A stretch of DNA of 64,000 nucleotides, taken from Osmia lignaria lignaria. Taxonomy: Eukaryota > Arthropoda > Insecta > Hymenoptera > Megachilidae. Position numbers and translations under genes: made by a program. Shown here piece after piece: positions 38,246 to 47,900 of the stretch. The stretch lies in NCBI RefSeq assembly GCF_051020975.1, contig NW_027478158.1, positions 7,192,001 to 7,256,000 on the forward strand, given 5' to 3'. The notes under the pieces were generated by a model, which did not search any database, was not told where the DNA came from, and was given only the letters and a program-made list of their open reading frames with translations. Every line of letters starts with the position of its first letter. Position 1 is the first letter of the stretch.

Positions 38246-38555
38246 TCAGATGAGGAGTTCTCGAGATATATCAAGATATTTAAAAGTTCCGAAGCCGCAC
38301 CAACATAATAGAGATACAGAAACACTATGGCCCCTTTCTTTGAGATAACTCTGCACTATTGCGAGCAGCAAATGCCACTTCCAGCTTAGCTGTGCAGAAG
38401 AAGAAGAAATATCTCGAAATATGTCCGTCAGGCCCCTTCCCTTGAGATAAATCTGCAAATATCTCGGAAACGAAGCGAGCTATGGCAAAATGTTGAGAGA
38501 CCTTTTTTGTAGAGAATTAAGTTTCCTACTTTTTATGTTCTATGATATTTTTTGA
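38246..38555 (+). repeat. 310-bp monomer (12-bp deletion in the GAA tract)
   Basis: The tract that is usually GAAGAAGAACAACAAGAAG is reduced to GCAGAAGAAGAAGAAATATC near 38394-38412, a loss of 12 bp including both CAA units. The GAA repeats on each side make replication slippage or short-homology deletion the simple explanation. The deletion is a multiple of three. Confidence 0.92.
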
Positions 38556-39521
38556 TCAGATGCGTAGTTCACGAGATATATCCAGATATTTAAAAGTTCC
38601 GAAGCCGCACCAACATAATAGAGATACAGAAACACCGTGGCCCCTTTCTTTGAGATAACTCTGCACTATTGCGAGATGGAAATGCCACTTCCAGTTTAGC
38701 TGTGCAGAAGAAGAACAACAAGAAGAAGAAATATCCCGAAATATGTCCGTCAGGACCCTTCCCTTGAGATAAATCTGCAAATATTTCGGAAACGAAGCGA
38801 GCTATGGCAAAATGTTAAGAGACCTTTTTTGTAGAGAATTATGTTTCCTACAATTTATGTTCTATGATATTTTTTGATCAGACGCGTAGTTTTCGAGATA
38901 TATCGAGATATTTAAAAGTTCCGAAGCCGCACCAACATAATAGAGATACAGAAACACCGTGGCCCCTTTCTTTGGGATAACTCTGCACTATTGCGAGCTG
39001 GAAATGCCACTTCCAGTTTAGCTGTGCAGAAGAAGAACAACAAAAAGAAGAAATATCTCGAAATATGTCCGTCAGGACCCTTCCGTTGAGATAAATCTGC
39101 AAATATCTCGGAAACGAAGCGAGCTATGGCAAAACGTTAAGAGACCTTTTTTGTAGAGAATTATGTTTCCTACAATTTATGTTCTACGATATTTTTTGAT
39201 CAGAAGCGTAGTTTTCGAGATATATCAAGATATTTAAAAGTTCCGAAGCCGCACCAACATAATAGAGATACAGAAACACCGTGGCCCCTTTCTTTGAGAT
39301 AACTCTGCACTATTGCGAGCTGTAAATGCCACTTCCAGCTTAGCTGTGCAGAAGAAGAACAACAAGAAGAAGAAATATCTCGAAATATGTCCGTCAGGCC
39401 CCTTCCCTTGAGATATATCTGCAAATATCTCGGAAACGAAGCGAGCTATGGCAAAATGTTAAGAGACCTTATTTGTAGAGAATTAAGTTTCCTACTTTTT
39501 ATGTTGTATGATATTATTTGA

Positions 39522-39831
39522 TCAGATGAGGAGTTCTCGAGATATATCAAGATATTTAAAAGTTCCGAAGCCGCACCAACATAATAGAGATACAGAAACA
39601 CTATGGCCCCTTTCTTTGAGATAACTCTGCACTATTGCGAGCAGCAAATGCCACTTCCAGCTTAGCTGTGCAGAAGAAGAAGAAATATCTCGAAATATGT
39701 CCGTCAGGCCCCTTCCCTTGAGATAAATCTGCAAATATCTCGGAAACGAAGCGAGCTATGGCAAAATGTTGAGAGACCTTTTTTGTAGAGAATTAAGTTT
39801 CCTACTTTTTATGTTCTATGATATTTTTTGA
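39522..39831 (+). repeat. 310-bp monomer, second copy of the 12-bp deletion
   Basis: The same 12-bp loss occurs at about 39670-39688 in the second copy of the 1,276-bp unit, with the same private substitutions as 38246. The deletion therefore happened once and was then copied. Confidence 0.92.
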
Positions 39832-40475
39832 TCAGATGCGTAGTTCACGAGATATATCCAGATATTTAAAAGTTCCGAAGCCGCACCAACATAATAGAGA
39901 TACAGAAACACCGTGGCCCCTTTCTTTGAGATAACTCTGCACTATTGCGAGATGGAAATGCCACTTCCAGTTTAGCTGTGCAGAAGAAGAACAACAAGAA
40001 GAAGAAATATCCCGAAATATGTCCGTCAGGACCCTTCCCTTGAGATAAATCTGCAAATATTTCGGAAACGAAGCGAGCTATGGCAAAATGTTAAGAGACC
40101 TTTTTTGTAGAGAATTATGTTTCCTACAATTTATGTTCTATGATATTTTTTGATCAGACGCGTAGTTTTCGAGATATATCGAGATATTTAAAAGTTCCGA
40201 AGCCGCACCAACATAATAGAGATACAGAAACACCGTGGCCCCTTTCTTTGGGATAACTCTGCACTATTGCGAGCTGGAAATGCCACTTCCAGTTTAGCTG
40301 TGCAGAAGAAGAACAACAAAAAGAAGAAATATCTCGAAATATGTCCGTCAGGACCCTTCCGTTGAGATAAATCTGCAAATATCTCGGAAACGAAGCGAGC
40401 TATGGCAAAACGTTAAGAGACCTTTTTTGTAGAGAATTATGTTTCCTACAATTTATGTTCTACGATATTTTTTGA

Positions 40476-40797
40476 TCAGAAGCGTAGTTTTCGAGATATA
40501 TCGAGATATTTAAAAGTTCCGAAGCCGCACCAACATAATAGAGATACAGAAACACCGTGGCCCCTTTCTTTGAGATAACTCTGCACTATTGCGAGCTGCA
40601 AATGCCACTTCCAGCTTAGCTGTGCAGGAGAAGAACAACAAGAAGAAGAAATATCTCGAAATATGTCCGTCTGGCCCCTTCCCTTGAGATAAATCTGCAA
40701 ATATCTCGGAAATGAAGCGAGCTATGGCAAAATGTTAAGACACCTTTTTTGTAGAGAATTAAGTTTCCTACTTTTTATGTTCTATGATATTTTTTGA
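40476..40797 (+). repeat. Monomer bounding the tetramer duplication
   Basis: Carries TCTACGATA upstream, AGAAGCGTAGTTTTCGAG, GCAGGAGAAG and a private CCGTCTGGCCCC. Its left part is the source-type sequence seen fused into the monomer at 39200. Confidence 0.8.
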
Positions 40798-41505
40798 TCA
40801 GATGCGTAGTTCTCGAGATATATCAAGATATTTAAAAGTTCCGAAGCCGCACCAACATAATAGAGATACAGAAACACCGTGGCCCCTTTCTTTGAGATAA
40901 CTCTGCACTAGTGCGAGCCGCAAATGCCACTTCCAGCTTAGCTGTGCAGAAGAAGAACAACAAGAAGAAGAAATATCTCGAAATATGTCCGTCAGGCCCC
41001 TTCCCTTGAGATAAATCTGCAAATATCTCGGAAACGAAGCGAGCTATGGCAAAATGTTGAGAGACCTTTTTTGTAGAGAATTAAGTTTCCTACTTTTTAT
41101 GTTCTATGATATTTTTTGATCAGATGCGTAGTTCTCGAGATATATCAAGATATTTAAAAGTTCCGAAGCCGCACCAACATAATAGAGATACAGAAACACC
41201 GTGGCCCCTTTCTTTGAGATAACTCTGCACTAGTGCGAGCTGCAAATGCCACTTCCAGCTTAGCTGTGCAGAAGAAGAACAACAAGAAGAAGAAATATCT
41301 CGAAATATGTCCGTCAGGCCCCTTCCCTTGAGATAAATCTGCAAATATCTCGGAAATGAAGCGAGCTATGGCAAAATGTTAAGAGACCTTTTTTGTAGAG
41401 AATTAAGTTTCCTACTTTTTATGTTCTATGATATTTTTTGATCAGATGCGTAGTTCTCGAGATATATCAAGATATTTAAAAGTTCCGAAGCCGCACCAAC
41501 ATAAT

Positions 41506-41570
41506 AGAGATACAGAAACACCGTGGCCCCTTTCTTTGAGATAACTCTGCACTAGTGCGAGCCGCAAATG
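41506..41570 (+). repeat. Internal direct repeat, member 1 (in reference monomer)
   Basis: Runs from AGAGATACAGAAACA through CCGTGGCCCC and GAGATAACTCTGC to GCGAGCCGCAAATG. The 30 bp at 41521-41550 match 41633-41664 at 27 of 30 positions with one two-base gap (CA after CCGT). Further out, GCGAGCCGCAAATG pairs with GCGAGCTATGGCAAAATG. Found in every monomer at this position. Confidence 0.75.
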
Positions 41571-41592
41571 CCACTTCCAGCTTAGCTGTGCA

Positions 41593-41617
41593 GAAGAAGA
41601 ACAACAAGAAGAAGAAA
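41593..41617 (+). repeat. GAA/CAA purine-rich tract (in reference monomer)
   Basis: A short trinucleotide tract of two GAA-rich arms around two CAA units, present in all monomers. It is a site of length change (12-bp loss at 38246 and 39522) and of point variants: CAACGAG, CAACCAG, CAACGTG, AACAAGAAG at about 54160, AAGAATAAG, CAACAAAAAG. On the minus strand it reads TTC/TTG repeats, which explains the serine/cysteine-rich spurious translations. Confidence 0.85.
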
Positions 41618-41700
41618 TATCTCGAAATATGTCCGTCAGGCCCCTTCCCTTGAGATAAATCTGCAAATATCTCGGAAACGAAGCGAGCTATGGCAAAATG
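41613..41700 (+). repeat. Internal direct repeat, member 2 (in reference monomer)
   Basis: The diverged partner of 41506-41570, starting about 107 bp downstream, with the offset growing to 126 bp at the right end. It is longer by about 23 bp, partly from the added AAATATCTCGGAAACGAA segment. In some domain I monomers it carries CCCGTTCCTTTGAG and so resembles member 1 (CCTTTCTTTGAG) more closely. Confidence 0.7.
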
Positions 41701-42085
41701 TTGAGAGACCTTTTTTGTAGAGAATTAAGTTTCCTACTTTTTATGTTCTATGATATTTTTTGATCAGATGCGTAGTTCTCGAGATATATCAAGATATTTA
41801 AAAGTTCCGAAGCCGCACCAACATAATAGAGATACAGAAACACCGTGGCCCCTTTCTTTGAGATAACTCTGCACTAGTGCGAGCTGCAAATGCCACTTCC
41901 AGCTTAGCTGTGCAGAAGAAGAACAACAAGAAGAAGAAATATCTCGAAATATGTCCGTCAGGCCCCTTCCCTTGAGATAAATCTGCAAATATCTCGGAAA
42001 TGAAGCGAGCTATGGCAAAATGTTAAGAGACCTTTTTTGTAGAGAATTAAGTTTCCTACTTTTTATGTTCCATGATATTTTTTGA

Positions 42086-44983
42086 TCAGATGCGTAGTTC
42101 TCGAGATATATCAAGATATTTAAAAGTTCCGAAGCCGCACCAACATAATAGAGATACAGAAACACCGTGGCCCCTTTCTTTGAGATAACTCTGCACTAGT
42201 GCGAGCCGCAAATGCCACTTCCAGCTTAGCTGTGCAGAAGAAGAACAACAAGAAGAAGAAATATCCCGAAATATGTCCGTCAGGACCCTTCCCTTGAGAT
42301 AAATCTGCAAATATTTCGGAAACGAAGCGAGCTATGGCAAAATGTTAAGAGACCTTTTTTGTAGAGAATTATGTTTCCTACAATTTATGTTCTATGATAT
42401 TTTTTGATCAGACGCGTAGTTTTCGAGATATATCGAGATATTTAAAAGTTCCGAAGCCGCACCAACATAATAGAGATACAGAAACACCGTGGCCCCTTTC
42501 TTTGAGATAGCTCTGCACTATTGCGAGCGCCAAATGCCACTTCCAGCTTAGCTGTGCAGAAGAAGAACAACAAGAAGAAGAAATATCTCGAAATATGTCC
42601 GTCAGGCCCCTTCCCTTAAGATAAATCTGCAAATATCTCGGAAACGAAGCGAGCTATGGCAAAATGTTAAGAGACCTTTTTTGTAGAGAATTAAGTTTCC
42701 TACTTTTTATGTTGTATGATATTTTTCGATCAGATTCGTAGTTCTCGAGATATATCAAGATATTTAAAAGTTCCGAAGCCGCACCAACATAATAGAGATA
42801 CAGAAACACCGTAGCCCCTTTCTTTGAGATAACTCTGCACTATTGCGAGCTGGAAATGCCACTTCCAGTTTAGCTGTGCAGAACAAGAACAACAAGAAGA
42901 AGAAATATCCCGAAATATGTCCGTCAGGCCTCTTCCCTTGAGATAAATCTGCAAATATCTCGGAAACGAAGCCAGCTATGGCAAAATGTTAAGAGACCTT
43001 TTTTGTAGAGAATTAAGTTTCCTACTTTTTAGGTTCTATGATATTTTTTGATCAGATGCGTAGTTCTCGAGATATATCCAGATATTTAAAAGTTCCGAAG
43101 CCGCACCAACATAATAGAGATACAGAAACACCGTGGCCCCTTTCTTTGAGATAACTCTGCACTACTGCGAGCTGCAAATGCCACTTCCAGCTTAGCTGTG
43201 CAGAAGAAGAACAACAAGAAGAAGAAATATCTCGAAATTAGTCCGTCAGTCCCCTTCCCTTGAGATAAATCTGCAAATATCTCGGAAACGATGCCAGCTA
43301 TGGGAAAATGTTAAGAGACCTTTTTTGTAGAGAATTAAGTTTCCTACTTTTTATGTTCTATGATATTTTTTGATCAGATGCGTAGTTCTCGAGATATATC
43401 AAGATATTTAAAAGTTCCGAAACTGCACCAACATAATAGAGATACAGAAACACCGTGGCCTCTTTCTTTGAGATAACTCTGCACTATTGCGCGCTGCAAA
43501 TGCAACTTCCAGCTTAGCTGTGCAGAAGAAGAACAACAAGAAGAAGAAATATCTCGAAATATGTCCGTCAGTCCCCTTCCCGTGAGATAAATCTGCAAAT
43601 ATCTCGGAAACGAAGCGAGCTATGTCAAAATGTTAAGAGACCTTTTTTGTAGAGAATTAAGTTTCCTACTTTTTAGGTTCTATGATATTTTTTGATCAGA
43701 TGCGTAGTTCTCGAGATATATCCAGATATTTAAAAGTTCCGAAGCCGCACCAACATAATAGAGATACAGAAACACCGTGGCCCCTTTCTTTGAGATAACT
43801 CTGCACTACTGCGAGCTGAAAATGCCACTTCCAGCTTAGCTGTGCAGAAGAAGAACAACAAGAAGAAGAAATATCTCGAAATATGTCCGTCAGGCCCCTT
43901 CCCTTGAGATAAATCTGCAAATATCTCGGAAACGATGCCAGCTATGGGAAAATGTTAAGAGACCTTTTTTGTAGAGAATTAAGTTTCCTACTTTTTATGT
44001 TCTATGATATTTTTTGATCAGATACGTAGTTCTCGAGATATATCAAGATATTTAAAAGTTCCGAAACTGCACCAACATAATAGAGATACAGAAACACCGT
44101 GGCCTCTTTCTTTGAGATAACTCTGCACTATTGCGCGCTGCAAATGCCACTTCCAGCTTAGCTGTGCAGAAGAAGAACAACAAGAAGAAGAAATATCTCG
44201 AAATATGTCCGTCAGGCCCCTTCCCTTAAGATAAACCTGCAAATATCTCGGAAACGAAGCGAGCTATGGCAAAATGTTAAGAGACCTTTTTTGTAGAGAA
44301 TTAAGTTTCCTACTTTTTAGGATCTATGATATTTTTTGATCAGATGCGTAGTTCTCGAGATATATCCAGATATTTAAAAGTTCCGAAGCCGCACCAACAT
44401 AATAGAGATACAGAAACACCGTGGCCCCTTTCTTTGAGATAACTCTGCACTACTGCGAGCTGCAAATGCCACTTCCAGCTTAGCTGTGCAGAAGAAGAAC
44501 AACAAGAAGAAGAAATATCTCGAAATTAGTCCGTCAGTCCCCTTCCCTTGAGATAAATCTGCAAATATCTCGGAAACGAAGCGAGCTATGGCAAAATGTT
44601 AAGAGACCTTTTTTGTAGAGAATTAAGTTTCCTACTTTTTATGTTGTATGATATTTTTCGATCAGATTCGTAGTTCTCGAGATATATCAAGATATTTAAA
44701 AGTTCCGAAGCCGCACCAACATAATAGAGATACAGAAACACCGTAGCCCCTTTCTTTGAGATAACTCTGCACTATTGCGAGCTGGAAATGCCACTTCCAG
44801 TTTAGCTGTGCAGAACAAGAACAACAAGAAGAAGAAATATCCCGAAATATGTCCGTCAGGCCCCTTCCCTTGAGATAAATCTGCAAATATCTCGAAAACG
44901 AAGCTAGCTATGGCAAAATGTTAAGAGACCTTTTTTGTAGAGAATTAAGTTTCCTACTTTTTATGTTGTATGATATTTTTTGA
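42086..44983 (+). repeat. Transition from domain III to domain IV
   Basis: The nine monomers start at 42086, 42408, 42730, 43052, 43374, 43696, 44018, 44340 and 44662. The first two still carry domain III variants (ATATCCCGAAAT, GACGCGTAG). From 43052 on, the domain IV markers appear: GATATATCCAG, CACTACTGCG, AAATTAGTCC with CAGTCCCC, and CCGAAACTGC with GCGCGCTGC. The monomer at 42730 (ACACCGTAGCCCC, GAACAAGAACAAC, CGATCAGATTCG) recurs at 44662, six monomers later. Confidence 0.8.
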
Positions 44984-47900
44984 TCAGATGCGTAGTTCTC
45001 GAGATATATCCAGATATTTAAAAGTTCCGAAGCCGCACCAACATAATAGAGATACAGAAACACCGTGGCCTCTTTCTTTGAGATAACTCTGCACTATTGC
45101 GCGCTGCAAATGCCACTTCCAGCTTAGCTGTGCAGAAGAAGAACAACAAGAAGAAGAAATATCTCGAAATATGTCCGTCAGGCCCCTTCCCTTGAGATAA
45201 ATCTGCAAATATCTCGGAAACGAAGCCAGCTATGGCAAAATGTTAAGAGACCTTTTTTGTAGAGAATTAAGTTTCCTACTTTTTAGGTTCTATGATATTT
45301 TTTGATCAGATGCGTAGTTCTCGAGATATATCCAGATATTTAAAAGTTCCGAAGCCGCACCAACATAATAGAGATACAGAAACACCGTGGCCCCTTTCTT
45401 TGAGATAACTCTGCACTACTGCGAGCTGCAAATGCCACTTCCAGCTTAGCTGTGCAGAAGAAGAACAACAAGAAGAAGAAATATCTCGAAATTAGTCCGT
45501 CAGTCCCCTTCCCTTGAGATAAATCTGCAAATATCTCGGAAACGATGCCAGCTATGGGAAAATGTTAAGAGACCTTTTTTGTAGAGAATTAAGTTTCCTA
45601 CTTTTTATGTTCTATGATATTTTTTGATCAGATGCGTAGTTCTCGAGATATATCAAGATATTTAAAAGTTCCGAAACTGCACCAACATAATAGAGATACA
45701 GAAACACCGTGGCCTCTTTCTTTGAGATAACTCTGCACTATTGCGCGCTGCAAATGCCACTTCCAGCTTAGCTGTGCAGAAGAAGAACAACAAGAAGAAG
45801 AAATATCTCGAAATATGTCCGTCAGTCCCCTTCCCGTGAGATAAATCTGCAAATATCTCGGAAACGAAGCGAGCTATGTCAAAATGTTAAGAGACCTTTT
45901 TTGTAGAGAATTAAGTTTCCTACTTTTTAGGTTCTATGATATTTTTTGATCAGATGCGTAGTTCTCGAGATATATCCAGATATTTAAAAGTTCCGAAGCC
46001 GCACCAACATAATAGAGATACAGAAACACCGTGGCCCCTTTCTTTGAGATAACTCTGCACTACTGCGAGCTGAAAATGCCACTTCCAGCTTAGCTGTGAA
46101 GAAGAAGAACAACAAGAAGAAGAAATATCTCGAAATATGTCCGTTAGGCCCCTTCCCTTGAGATAAATCTGCAAATATCTCGGAAACGAAGCGAGCTATG
46201 GCAAAACGTTAAGAGACCTTTTTTGTAGAGAATTAAGTTTCCCACTTTTTATGTTCTATGATATTTTTTGATCAGATGCGTAGTTCTCGAGATATATCAA
46301 GATATTTAAAAGTTCCGAAGCCGCACCAACATAATAGAGATACAGAAACACCGTGGCCCCTTTCTTTGAGATAACTCTGCACTACTGCGAGCTGCAAATG
46401 CCACTTCCAGCTTAGCTGTGCAGAAGAAGAACAACAAGAAGAAGAAATATCCCGAAATATGTCCGTCAGGACCCTTCCCTTGAGATAAATCTGCAAATAT
46501 CTCGGAAACGAAGCGAGCTATGGCAAAATGTTAAGAGACCTTTTTTGTAGAGAATTAAGTTTACTACTTTTTATCTTCTATGATATTTTTTGATCAGATG
46601 CGTAGTTCTCGAGATATATCAAGATATTTAAAAGTTCCGAAGCTGCACCAACATAATAGAGGTACAGAAACACCGTGGCCTCTTCCTTTGAGATAACTCT
46701 GCACTATTGCGAGCTGCAAATGCCACTTCCAGCTTAGCTGTGCAGAAGAAGAACAACAAGAAGAAGAAATATCCCGAAATATGTCCGTCAGGACCCTTCC
46801 CTTGAGATAAATCTGCAAATATTTCGGAAACGAAGCGAGCTATGGCAAAATGTTAAGAGACCTTTTTTGTAGAGAATTATGTTTCCTACAATTTATGTTC
46901 TATGATATTTTTTGATCAGACGCGTAGTTTTCGAGATATATCGAGATATTTAAAAGTTCCGAAGCCGCACCAACATAATAGAGATACAGAAACACCGTGG
47001 CCCCTTTCTTTGAGATAACTCTGCACTAGTGCGAGCTGCAAATGCCACTTCCAGCTTAGCTGTGCAGGAGAAGAACAACAAGAAGAAGAAATATCTCGAA
47101 ATATGTCCGTCAGGCCCCTTCCCTTGAGATAAATCTGCAAATATCTCGGAAATGAAGCGAGCTATGGCAAAATGTTAAGAGACCTTTTTTGTAGAGAATT
47201 AAGTTTCCTACTTTTTATGTTCTATGATATTTTTTGATCAGATGCGTAGTTCTCGAGATATATCAAGATATTTAAAAGTTCCGAAGCCGCACCAACATAA
47301 TAGAGATACAGAAACACCGTGGCCCCTTTCTTTGAGATAACTCTGCACTAGTGCGAGCTGCAAATGCCACTTCCAGCTTAGCTGTGCAGAAGAAGAACAA
47401 CAAGAAGAAGAAATATCTCGAAATATGTCCGTCAGGCCCCTTCCCTTGAGATAAATCTGCAAATATCTCGGAAATGAAGCGAGCTATGGCAAAATGTTAA
47501 GAGACCTTATTTGTAGAGAATTATGTTTCCTACTTTTTATGTTCTATGATATTATTTGATCAGATGAGGAGTTCTCGAGATATATCAAGATATTTAAAAG
47601 TTCCGAAGCCGCACCAACATAATAGAGATACAGAAACACCGTGGCCCCTTTCTTTGAGATAACTCTGCACTATTGCGAGCGCCAAATGCCACTTCCAGCT
47701 TAGCTGTGCAGAAGAAGAACAACAAGAAGAAGAAATATCTCGAAATATGTCCGTCAGGCCCCTTCCCTTAAGATAAATCTGCAAATATCTCGGAAACGAA
47801 GCGAGCTATGGCAAAATGTTAAGAGACCTTTTTTGTAGAGAATTAAGTTTCCTACTTTTTATGTTGTATGATATTTTTTGATCAGATGCGTAGTTCTCGA

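Larger units (their letters stand above)
37951..40490 (+). repeat. Tetramer duplication, 1,276-bp unit in two copies
   Basis: The monomer series 37924(right part)-38246-38556-38878 recurs as 39200(right part)-39522-39832-40154 at an offset of 1,276 bp, which is four monomers minus the shared 12-bp deletion. Both copies carry ACACTATGGCCCC, GCGAGCAGC, GTTCACGAG, GATATATCCAG, GCGAGATGG, CTTTGGGAT and CAACAAAAAGAAG. The monomer at 39200 has a left part of the 40476 type (TCTACGATA, AGAAGCGTAGTTTTC) and a right part of the 37924 type (ATATCAAG, CTGTAAATG), the junction expected from a tandem duplication. Confidence 0.9.
41442..41763 (+). repeat. Reference monomer (322 bp) used for internal anatomy
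   Basis: A typical monomer. In order: TCAGATGCG start; forward CGAGATAT core (41458-41465); TATTTAAAAG (41473-41482); first member of an internal direct repeat (41506-41570); GAA/CAA tract (41593-41617); inverted cores ATATCTCGAAA (41617-41627) and AAATATCTCGG (41665-41675); second member of the internal direct repeat (about 41613-41700); two T6 runs (41711-41716 and 41756-41761). It contains TTTAAA, and a TGATCA site spans its start, so BclI or DraI would be predicted to cut most of the array into 322-bp steps. Confidence 0.85.
40798..42085 (+). repeat. Near-perfect tandem dimer, 2 x 644 bp
   Basis: Positions 40798-41441 and 41442-42085 are two copies of a two-monomer unit. The first member has GTGCGAGCCGC and TGTTGAGAGACC; the second has GTGCGAGCTGC and GGAAATGAAGCG. 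The only difference I saw is GTTCCATGAT at 42071 versus GTTCTATGAT. This is among the most homogeneous stretches of the window. Confidence 0.9.

Noticed and set aside
41480..41500. RNA polymerase III internal promoter or tRNA-like origin (GTTCCGAAGCC resembles a B box, with T6 runs downstream)
   Set aside because: The B-box match needs an extra base, I could not place an A box at the usual distance, and no cloverleaf or SINE-like tail was found.
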